Assembly (NCBI RefSeq): GCF_000215955.2
Contig: NZ_AFNV02000002.1
Span: 1 to 64,000, forward strand
From: Salinisphaera shabanensis E1L3A
GTDB lineage: Bacteria > Pseudomonadota > Gammaproteobacteria > Nevskiales > Salinisphaeraceae
Reading direction: 5' to 3'
Length of the DNA stretch: 64,000 bases
Made by a program: the position numbers and the translations under genes. The notes under the pieces are model-generated. The model was not told the origin of the DNA. It was given only the letters and a program-made list of their open reading frames with translations, and made no database searches. Positions 57,153-64,000 of the stretch are shown here, in pieces (position 1 is the stretch's first letter; each line of letters begins with the position of its first letter).

Positions 57153-58151
57153 GTGGCACGACCTGGCGAAGACCTTTTCGACGAGGAATCGCTCGCAACT
57201 CGACGGGTTGCGGTCGAAACCGTTTTCACACGCCTGAAATCGTCTCTCGGCCTGTATTGGCCGGCCGAGATCGGCGGTCAGGAAACGCTGGGCGCCACGC
57301 GTATCGGTAGCCGGCGCGTGCCCATGGTCGGCTATCTCAACTTCATCCACCCGCCGCAGGTTCAGGTCATCGGCGAGCCCGAGACCGCGTATCTCGATAG
57401 CATCGGCGCAGAACAGCTCGCCCATGTGCTCGAACGTGTGACCTCGGGCGCGACAAAACTGGTTGTGGTCGCGGATGGGCGCTCGCTGATCACGCAGCTG
57501 CGCGACGCGTTCGATCGAGCCGGTATTGCCGTGTTCGAAACCGCCGCCAGCGGCCATCGGGCCGCCTATCGGTTGCGCCATTTTCTGGGCGAAGCGCTGG
57601 CACGCCAGATAACGGTCCATGGCGTATTCCTCGAGGTGCTGTCGATCGGCCTATTGCTGACCGGCGACCCCGGGGTCGGCAAAAGCGAACTCGCGCTCGA
57701 ACTGATCAATCGCGGACATCGATTGGTCGCCGACGACGCGCCCGAATTCGCACTGCTGGGCCCGGACGATCTCAACGGCGGCTGCCCGCCGGTACTCCAG
57801 GATTTTCTGGAAGTGCGCGGACTGGGCATCCTCAATATTCGCGCCATGTTCGGCGAAGCCGCAATCAAACGGCGTAAACAGCTCGGCCTGATGATTCGTC
57901 TGGTACGCCCCGAATCCGGCACGCTGAACGCGCCGGACCGACTGACAGGCACGCGCACGGTCCGGCGGATAATGGACGTCGATATCCCCGAAATCACGCT
58001 GCCGGTCGCCGTCGGCCACAACCTGTCGGTGCTGGTCGAGGCTGCCTGTCGTGATCATCTGCTGCGCATGCAGGGCCACTACAGCGACGAACAATTCGCT
58101 ACCCGCCAAAGCGAGGCGATGGCTGCGAGCGCTCCGCCAGACGAGTCATAG
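57153..58151 (+). CDS. hprK: HPr kinase/phosphorylase
   Basis: A 332-residue bifunctional enzyme that phosphorylates HPr on its regulatory serine and reverses it. N-terminal domain about 1-140; kinase domain with Walker A GDPGVGKSE near 169-177, RLVADDAPEF, and the signature LEVRGLGILNIRAMFGEAAI. It occurs in Firmicutes and some Proteobacteria; in the latter it sits next to ptsN and rapZ, as here. Starts with GTG. The HPr gene in this cluster keeps the target serine, so the pair is consistent. Confidence 0.95.
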   Translation: MARPGEDLFDEESLATRRVAVETVFTRLKSSLGLYWPAEIGGQETLGATRIGSRRVPMVGYLNFIHPPQVQVIGEPETAYLDSIGAEQLAHVLERVTSGATKLVVVADGRSLITQLRDAFDRAGIAVFETAASGHRAAYRLRHFLGEALARQITVHGVFLEVLSIGLLLTGDPGVGKSELALELINRGHRLVADDAPEFALLGPDDLNGGCPPVLQDFLEVRGLGILNIRAMFGEAAIKRRKQLGLMIRLVRPESGTLNAPDRLTGTRTVRRIMDVDIPEITLPVAVGHNLSVLVEAACRDHLLRMQGHYSDEQFATRQSEAMAASAPPDES

Positions 58152-58269
58152 CGCATTCCCTGTCGTCAGGGCGGCATGCCCGACGGTCGTAAAACTCGCG
58201 CCTAGGCTTTAGGTTGGACACAATAGAGTCAAACAGCGCGCCACGCGCATTCAATATTGAAGGTGAGCC

Positions 58270-59127
58270 ATGCGACTGATCGTCGTCAGCGGTCTGGCCG
58301 GCTCGGGCAAGTCGGTCGCGCTGCACATGCTCGAAGATCTGGGCTATTACTGTATCGACAACCTGCCCCTGGGCCTGCTCAGCGACGTGTCGGTCGACAC
58401 GCTCAATCGACAAGGTCTGGATTTCGACCGACTCGCTGTCGGCATCGACGCGCGCTCGCGGCGCGGCGAGATCGCCGGCTTTCAGGATCGCGTTCAGTCG
58501 TTGCGCGACGGCGGGATCGAGATCGAAGTCATCTACCTGCACGCCGATACGGATACGATTCTGCGGCGCTACTCGGAAACCCGCCGCAAGCATCCGCTCA
58601 CCGACGACCAGACCTCGCTGATCGATGCCGTGCATAACGATCGCGACCTGCTCGCGCCAATCGCCGAGAGCGCGGATGTCTCGATCGATACCAGTCAGAC
58701 CAACATCCACCAGCTACGCGATATCATTCGCAATCGCGTCGAAGGCGGCGCAAGCGGCGAACTGTCGATTCTGCTGCAGTCGTTCGGCTTTAAATACGGT
58801 CTGCCGCAGGCAGTGGATTTCGTTTTCGACGTACGTTGTCTACCCAATCCGCACTGGATTCCCGAACTACGCGAGCTTACGGGCCAGGATACACCGGTGG
58901 CCGAGCATCTTGAGGCGCAGCCGCAGACCCTGGCGATGCTCGACGATATTCACGGGTTCGTGAGCCGCTGGCTCCCCGATTTCGCGCGCGAAAACCGCGC
59001 CTATGTCACGATTGCGGTCGGCTGCACCGGCGGCAAGCATCGCTCGGTCTATATCATCGAACAGCTGGCCCGCCGCCTGCGTGAAACCTATGCCCAGACG
59101 CTGGTAAGACACAATGAACTGCACTAG
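58270..59127 (+). CDS. rapZ: RNase adapter protein RapZ
   Basis: A 285-residue P-loop protein. Walker A GLAGSGKS at residues 8-15; the C-terminal domain has FVTIAVGCTGGKHRSVYI-like residues (here AYVTIAVGCTGGKHRSV), the sugar-phosphate-binding region of the family. In E. coli RapZ guides RNase E to GlmZ and controls glmS, hence cell wall sugar supply. Whether that RNA target exists here is unknown. It is 118 bp after hprK. Confidence 0.95.
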   Translation: MRLIVVSGLAGSGKSVALHMLEDLGYYCIDNLPLGLLSDVSVDTLNRQGLDFDRLAVGIDARSRRGEIAGFQDRVQSLRDGGIEIEVIYLHADTDTILRRYSETRRKHPLTDDQTSLIDAVHNDRDLLAPIAESADVSIDTSQTNIHQLRDIIRNRVEGGASGELSILLQSFGFKYGLPQAVDFVFDVRCLPNPHWIPELRELTGQDTPVAEHLEAQPQTLAMLDDIHGFVSRWLPDFARENRAYVTIAVGCTGGKHRSVYIIEQLARRLRETYAQTLVRHNELH

Positions 59128-59151
59128 CCTGCTCGTATCGGAGATCGCCCC

Positions 59152-59538
59152 GTGATTGGCGTACTGCTGATTACCCACGGCCGTCTCGGCGCTCATTTCG
59201 TGGAAACGGTCACTGGCATGATCGGCGACCTGTCACGCCCGACCGAAGTCCTGGAAATCCATCGCCACGACGACCCGGACGAGCGCAGCGAAGCCGCCCA
59301 TGCAGCGCTGTCACGTCTGGACGAAGGCGACGGTGTTCTGATCATCACCGACGCCTTCGGTTCGACACCGAGCAATATCGCCACCCGCGCGGCAGCCGAA
59401 TACGGCGCGCGCGTCGTGGCCGGTATCAACCTGTCGATGCTGGTACGCGTTTACAATTACCCGCAACTTGCGCTCGACGACCTGGCCGCCTCAGCCATCG
59501 AGGCCGGACGGGCCGGCGTGATGGCCTGTCCGTCTTAG
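59152..59538 (+). CDS. PTS EIIA component, mannose family
   Basis: A 128-residue EIIA(Man)-like protein. The phosphorylated His is H9 in LITHGRLG, and DAFGSTPSN is the family's second landmark. No EIIB, EIIC or EIID gene is nearby, so it is probably regulatory rather than part of a sugar transporter. It begins with GTG, 24 bp after rapZ. Confidence 0.92.
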   Translation: MIGVLLITHGRLGAHFVETVTGMIGDLSRPTEVLEIHRHDDPDERSEAAHAALSRLDEGDGVLIITDAFGSTPSNIATRAAAEYGARVVAGINLSMLVRVYNYPQLALDDLAASAIEAGRAGVMACPS

Positions 59539-59595
59539 CCCGAGCGCTGATCCTTTTCTACTTCGTTTTCTTCAATCGACACGATGACCCGCGTT

Positions 59596-59865
59596 ATGCC
59601 AACCCGTGAACTCGCCATCATCAACAAGCTCGGCCTGCATGCGCGGGCTGCAAGCAAGTTCGTTACCGTTGCTTCCCAGTACGACGCCGATATCCGGGTA
59701 TCCAAGGACGGGCGCGAGGTATCGGGCAAGTCGATCATGGGCGTGATGATGCTGGCCGCCGCGCGCGGCTCGCGTATCGAAGTCACCGCGGAAGGCAACG
59801 ACGCCGAAGCCGCGCTCGACGCACTCGACGAACTGGTGCGCGACCGCTTCGGCGAAGGCCAGTAG
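59596..59865 (+). CDS. ptsH: Phosphocarrier protein HPr
   Basis: An 89-residue HPr. With the ATG at 59596 the PEP-phosphorylated residue is H15 (LGLHARA) and the HprK target is S46 (GKSIMG), the classic numbering, which is why I prefer it to the ATG 12 bp upstream. Both sites kept means it can take both kinds of phosphorylation. It links EI to PtsN and the EIIA(Man) protein. Confidence 0.93.
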   Translation: MPTRELAIINKLGLHARAASKFVTVASQYDADIRVSKDGREVSGKSIMGVMMLAAARGSRIEVTAEGNDAEAALDALDELVRDRFGEGQ

Positions 59866-59902
59866 CCGTGACACGACGCCCCGCACACAACACGACACGC
59901 AC

Positions 59903-61642
59903 ATGAGTCTGTGGCTTGCTGCCATCGGCGTATCGCGCGGTGTCGCCATCGGCGCGGTGCATCGTGTGCACGGCACCGATCTGGATATTCCCGAATATTC
60001 GATCTCTGCCGACAGCATCGAAGCCGAAGTCGCACGGTTTCAAAGCGCGCTGCAGGATGCGCGTGACCAGCTTGCCGATATTCGTGAGCAGATTCCGGCC
60101 AACGCGCCGTCTGAAATCGGCGCCTTCATCGAAACGCACCTGCTGATGATGCAGGACAGCGCGCTGACCGACACGGTCTGTTCGTTGATCCATGAGCACA
60201 GTTGCAACGCCGAAGCCGCGCTGAAGATGCAGGCCGAACACCTGACCGCGGTGTTCGACCAGATGGACGACAGCTATCTGCGTACGCGCCGGGACGACGT
60301 CGCTCACGTGACCGCCCGTATCCAGCGCATTCTGCTCAAGCAGGAACGCACCATCGAAACGCGTGAAGCCGAGGATGCGCCGCCTCCGGTCATTGTCGCG
60401 GACGAGCTGACACCCGCCGATATCATCCTGCTGCATCAGCAAGGCGTCGCAGCGTTCGTCACCGAACACGGTGGCCCCCTTTCGCACTCGGCCATTCTCG
60501 CGCGCAGTCTGCGTATTCCCGCCATCGTGGGCATGCATAACGCGCGGCGCTTGCTCGTTGATGACGAAACCGTGGTGGTCGACGGCGAAGCCGGGCACGT
60601 GCTCGCCGGGCCAGACGAGAGCGCACTCGAGTTCTATCGCCATCGCCAGAAGCGTGATGCGCGCTATCGGCGCATGCTCGGCATGCTGCGCGACGAACCG
60701 GCGATTTCCACTGACGGCGTGCGTGTTCATATGCTCGCCAACGTCGAGTTGCCCGACGATAGCGCCGACGCCGCCGAAGTCGGCGCCGAAGGTGTGGGTC
60801 TGTACCGGACCGAATTCCTCTATATGAACCGCGACGAAATGCCGGGCGAAGAGGAACAGCTCGCAGCATATCGGCGCGTGCTGCGCTCGGTGGACGGGCC
60901 GGTCACCATTCGTACGCTGGATCTGGGCGCCGACAAGACCATCGGCCGCAATACCGGCAAGACATCAAGCAATCCGGCGCTCGGTCTGCGCGCGATTCGC
61001 CTGTGCCTGAAGGAAACCGATCTGTTTCGTACACAGCTGCGTGCGCTGTTACGCGCCTCGGCCGAGGGCGATCTGCGGATCATGCTGCCGATGGTGTCCA
61101 ATATTCAGGAAATGCGGCAAACGCGCCACCTCATCGACGAACTCAAAACCGAGTTGCGCCGCGAGGGCCTGGATTTCGATTCGCAGCTTCAGGTGGGCGC
61201 CATGATCGAAGTGCCGGCCGCTGCGCTCGCCGCGCCGTTGCTTGCACAGTATTGCGATTTCTTCTCGCTGGGCACGAACGATCTCATCCAGTACACCCTG
61301 GCGATGGACCGTATCGATGACGAAATCAACTATCTCTACGACCCCCTGCACCCGGCGGTTCTGCAGCTTATTCGCATGACTATCGGAGCCGGCAACGCCG
61401 CGGGTATCAGTGTATCGATGTGCGGCGAGATGGCCTCCGACAAGCGCTATACCGCACTGCTGCTCGGCCTCGGGCTGACCGAGTTCTCTATGCATCCGGC
61501 CAGCGTGCTTGAAGTCAAACGCGCGATCATGAACGCCGACGTCGACGCACTCAAAACACGAACGCGCGAAATACTCGCCTTCACCGACGCACAGGCTTAT
61601 CGCGAAGCGCTGGAAACCCTTAGCCAACAGCTCGTCGGTTGA
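59903..61642 (+). CDS. ptsI: Phosphoenolpyruvate-protein phosphotransferase (Enzyme I)
   Basis: A 579-residue EI that autophosphorylates from PEP and donates to HPr. N-terminal HPr-binding domain, active-site His in FVTEHGGPLSHSAILARSL near 188-206, and C-terminal PEP domain with GVGLYRTEFLYM, RTLDLGADK, LRAIRLCL, FSLGTNDLIQYTLAMDR and SMCGEMASD. It has no N-terminal GAF domain, so it is the ordinary EI, not EI(Ntr)/PtsP. Last gene of the regulatory PTS group. Confidence 0.96.
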   Translation: MSLWLAAIGVSRGVAIGAVHRVHGTDLDIPEYSISADSIEAEVARFQSALQDARDQLADIREQIPANAPSEIGAFIETHLLMMQDSALTDTVCSLIHEHSCNAEAALKMQAEHLTAVFDQMDDSYLRTRRDDVAHVTARIQRILLKQERTIETREAEDAPPPVIVADELTPADIILLHQQGVAAFVTEHGGPLSHSAILARSLRIPAIVGMHNARRLLVDDETVVVDGEAGHVLAGPDESALEFYRHRQKRDARYRRMLGMLRDEPAISTDGVRVHMLANVELPDDSADAAEVGAEGVGLYRTEFLYMNRDEMPGEEEQLAAYRRVLRSVDGPVTIRTLDLGADKTIGRNTGKTSSNPALGLRAIRLCLKETDLFRTQLRALLRASAEGDLRIMLPMVSNIQEMRQTRHLIDELKTELRREGLDFDSQLQVGAMIEVPAAALAAPLLAQYCDFFSLGTNDLIQYTLAMDRIDDEINYLYDPLHPAVLQLIRMTIGAGNAAGISVSMCGEMASDKRYTALLLGLGLTEFSMHPASVLEVKRAIMNADVDALKTRTREILAFTDAQAYREALETLSQQLVG

Positions 61643-61998
61643 GTGAGCGCCGGCTGAGCATCAACGACTTACGCTCGAGTATTCGAAGCCATCGATACTG
61701 TGAGCGCGGGCCTCAGGCCCTATGCGTTTCAAGCCATACACCGACATAGCGCCGACTCTATTATCCTGAGCGTTTCGAACAATAAACTTGAACAGCGCTG
61801 TACACGGGCAAATGCCGTGTGTCGTCGTCTGTTTGCAAAGAATTGTCGTTACCCTTGTTACGTGACAACTGCCTTCAACCGGCCGCTGCGACCGTATCGG
61901 CAAGATCGGAGAACGCTCGGCCGTCATAAAAACGCAGGAAAATCCGTATTTTTCTGCTATTTTCTAAACACCACCCACCGTTTCGGATACGCGCTGCG
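61643..61998. other. Intergenic region upstream of mgtE
   Basis: This 356-bp gap has no convincing gene. It holds a short palindrome GGGCCTCAGGCCC near 61708-61720, an inverted repeat TTGTC-GTTAC/GTGACAA at 61843-61868, and AT-rich sequence (TATTTTTCTGCTATTTTC near 61952) right before mgtE that probably contains its promoter. I see no clear magnesium riboswitch, but folding was not possible. Confidence 0.4.
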
Positions 61999-63363
61999 AT
62001 GAGCGACGCCAAGACCACTGAAGATCAGATGGAATCGCGGCTCGCGCATCTCAACGAGGCGCTGGAATCCGGGCGCATGCGTCGGCTCAAGCCGATGCTG
62101 CACTCGCTTTCGCCCGCCGAAATCGGTCTGCTGCTGGAATCCATCCCGCGCACCAAGCGTGAGCTCGTCTGGCGGCTAGTGCCGGAAGACGATCACGGCG
62201 AAACCCTGCTCCACGTCAACGACGAGGTGCGCGCCGAACTCATCGACGCACTCGATGACGATGTGCTGCTGGCGGCCACCGAAGGCATGCCGATCGACGA
62301 TCTCGCCGATCTGATCGAGGATCTGCCGGAGCAGGTCACGCGTGAAGTCCTGCATACGATGGACCTGGACAACCGCGAGCGCCTGGAAGCGGTGCTGTCC
62401 TACCCGCCGGACTCGGCCGGCGGCCTGATGAACAACGACACGATCACGGTACGCCCGGACGTGTCGCTGGATGTCGTACGCCGCTATCTGCAGCAGCGCG
62501 GCACCCTGCCCGACGATACCGAATCGCTGTTCGTGATTTCGCGCTATGGGCGCTATCTGGGCATGCTCACGCTTGCCAAGCTGCTCACACTCGATCCGGA
62601 GCGCGATGTCTCCGAGGTCATGAATACGGATATCGAAGCACTGCCGGTCGATATGTCCGCGGCACAGGTCGCCAAGCGTTTTCAGGATCTCGACCTTATT
62701 TCCGCGCCTGTCGTGGACGAGAACGAAAAACTCGTCGGCCGAATCACGATCGATGACGTGGTCGACGTGATTCGCGACGAGGCCGAGCACTCGATCATGA
62801 GCATGGCCGGCCTCGACGAAGAAGAAGACGTGTTTGCGCCGATCGCGCGCAGTGCGCGCCGGCGTGCCACTTGGCTGGGCGCGAACCTGCTCACTGCGTT
62901 CCTGGCAGCCCAGGTTGTCGGCCTGTTCGAAGCCACCCTGTCTCAGGTCGTGGCGCTGGCCGTACTCATGCCGATCGTCGCCAGCATGGGCGGTATCGGC
63001 GGCTCGCAGACGCTCACCCTGATGATTCGCGGCCTTTCGCTCGGCCAGATCGGTTTTGGTAACGCCAAGACCCTGCTGATCAAGGAACTGGCGGTAGCCA
63101 TCATCAACGGCATCCTCTGGGGCGCGGTGGTCGGCGTGATCGCACAGGTCTGGTTCGGCAACCCCACGCTGGGCGTGATCATTGCCGTAGCGCTCGTCAT
63201 CAACCAGATCGGCGCCGCCATTGCGGGCGTCGCCATCCCGCTAGCCATGAAGAAAATGGGCATCGACCCGGCGCTGGCCGGCTCGGTCGTGCTAACCACC
63301 ATCACCGATGTCATCGGCTTTGGTGCTTTTCTGGGGCTGGGCACGCTGTTTCTGCTGCGCTGA
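61999..63363 (+). CDS. mgtE: Magnesium transporter MgtE
   Basis: A 454-residue magnesium channel. N-domain helical repeat (about 10-135: LLLESIPRTKRELVWRLV; LADLIEDLPEQV), tandem CBS domains (about 140-265: AGGLMNNDTITVRPDVSLDVVRRYL; VDENEKLVGRITIDDVVDVIRDEAEHSIMSMAGL), plug helix, then five membrane helices (about 290-454) with VLMPIVASMGGIGGSQTLTLMIRGL. The CBS part senses cytosolic magnesium. It follows the regulatory PTS group but with its own leader. Confidence 0.96.
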   Translation: MSDAKTTEDQMESRLAHLNEALESGRMRRLKPMLHSLSPAEIGLLLESIPRTKRELVWRLVPEDDHGETLLHVNDEVRAELIDALDDDVLLAATEGMPIDDLADLIEDLPEQVTREVLHTMDLDNRERLEAVLSYPPDSAGGLMNNDTITVRPDVSLDVVRRYLQQRGTLPDDTESLFVISRYGRYLGMLTLAKLLTLDPERDVSEVMNTDIEALPVDMSAAQVAKRFQDLDLISAPVVDENEKLVGRITIDDVVDVIRDEAEHSIMSMAGLDEEEDVFAPIARSARRRATWLGANLLTAFLAAQVVGLFEATLSQVVALAVLMPIVASMGGIGGSQTLTLMIRGLSLGQIGFGNAKTLLIKELAVAIINGILWGAVVGVIAQVWFGNPTLGVIIAVALVINQIGAAIAGVAIPLAMKKMGIDPALAGSVVLTTITDVIGFGAFLGLGTLFLLR

Positions 63364-63492
63364 GCGGGCGCTGGCGCAAAAACCGATACGCCGCAAAGGG
63401 CTTGATGCGCCGTATCGCATCCACGGCGCGGACAAACCAGCGCTAAGAACCGCTCATCGCCAGGCCCTAAAGCGCGCCACAACTAACCCGGA

Positions 63493-63999
63493 TCAACTGC
63501 CGGCAATCGTCATCGAACCGATCAAAACCGACGGCGTACGCAAAGCCGCGCCCAGGTCCACATCGCTGCCCAGCGCGTCGATGCCCCGATACATATCGGC
63601 AAGATTACCCGCGATCGTCGCATTCTCCACGGGATAAGCGATTTCGCCGTTCTCCACCCAGAACCCGGCAGCGCCGCGCGAATAATCGCCGTTAACCAGA
63701 TTGACGCCTTGCCCCATGAGTTCGGTGACGACAAGACCTCGGCTCATACCGGCGACCAAGGCATCGAAATCGTCATGTCCAGGCGCGACATCGAGATTGA
63801 ACACGCCACCTGCATTGCCGGTAGAGGTCATGCCCAGACGGCGTGCCGTATAGGCCGACAGCACATAGCCACGAAGTACGCCGTTTTCGACCAGCGTACG
63901 CTCCCTGGTGGCGACGCCATCACCGTCGAAGGCCGCACTCGCGAGTCCGCGTAGGCGATGCGGGTGCTGACTCAGCGTTAGCCCCTCGATCGCGATTGA
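63493..63999 (-). CDS. pmbA: PmbA/TldE metalloprotease, C-terminal part
   Basis: C-terminal 168 residues of PmbA (TldE), which with TldD degrades peptides such as microcin precursors and CcdA. Seen: LASAAFDGDGVATRERTLVENGVL, then SAYTARRLGMTSTGNAGGVFNL, VTELMGQGVNLVNGDYSRGAAGFWVENGEIAYPVENATIAGNL near the end, and LIGSMTIAGS as the exact family C-terminus. The frame stays open to the window edge, so the gene continues beyond; the internal ATG at 63864 is not the start. Convergent with mgtE, 129 bp apart. Confidence 0.93.
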   Translation of the reverse strand, partial: SIAIEGLTLSQHPHRLRGLASAAFDGDGVATRERTLVENGVLRGYVLSAYTARRLGMTSTGNAGGVFNLDVAPGHDDFDALVAGMSRGLVVTELMGQGVNLVNGDYSRGAAGFWVENGEIAYPVENATIAGNLADMYRGIDALGSDVDLGAALRTPSVLIGSMTIAGS

Positions 64000-64000
64000 T

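Noticed and set aside
61700-62002. 100-codon open frame before mgtE
   Set aside because: No recognisable features and composition of an intergenic region; it runs through the likely mgtE promoter.

Overview
The window comes from a high-GC Gammaproteobacterium. The cell-division cluster mraZ to lpxC, RNase P RNA, rsmI-lpoA-yraN-diaA, petABC-sspAB, murA-ibaG, and kdsD/kdsC-lptCAB-rpoN-hpf-ptsN are all arranged as in that class. The lineage may be Salinisphaera-like or related to Xanthomonadales, because rpoN-hpf-ptsN is followed by hprK-rapZ-EIIA(Man)-ptsH-ptsI-mgtE. That assignment is inference. I found no tRNA, rRNA, CRISPR array, transposase or prophage.

Region 1 (1-19474) is the accessory part and the most interesting. 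I read it as a sphingolipid island made of two divergent operons separated by a 540-bp AT-rich control region (12607-13146). The leftward operon (12606 down to 304) carries an acyl-ACP ligase, a CerR-like reductase, an acyl carrier protein and serine palmitoyltransferase. These are followed by an SDR, an LpxO-like hydroxylase, an LpxL-like acyltransferase with an altered catalytic motif, two ELM1-type glycosyltransferases (one fused to a GT-A-like domain), a 2OG-Fe(II) oxygenase and a sulfotransferase. The rightward operon (13147-19474) carries a bacterial ceramide synthase (GNAT), a MobA-like nucleotidyltransferase, an LptF/LptG-like permease pair, a lipid kinase and a Tam41-like CTP:lipid-phosphate cytidylyltransferase. 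Together they predict ceramide synthesis, phosphorylation or activation, glycosylation or sulfation, and export. The glycosyltransferase fragment at 1-240 is on the opposite strand.

Region 2 (19475-38150, leftward) holds lpxC, ftsZ, ftsA, ftsQ, ddlB, murC, murG, ftsW, murD, mraY, murF, murE, ftsI, ftsL, rsmH and mraZ, mostly joined by 4-bp stop/start overlaps. They are driven by a clear promoter with three 10-bp-spaced MraZ boxes. rnpB lies just upstream. Region 3 (38151-51308) holds rsmI, lpoA, yraN, diaA, sspB, sspA, petCBA, hisD, hisG, murA, ibaG and a YadGH-type ABC pair. Region 4 (51458-64000) holds the LPS precursor/transport genes, rpoN and a permease-less regulatory PTS, then mgtE and the C-terminal part of pmbA.

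Three genes are broken as read: the cerR-like gene and kdsC by abnormal pure G/C tracts (10473-10512, 52633-52658), and lptB near its 5' end. I suspect sequence errors in all three.
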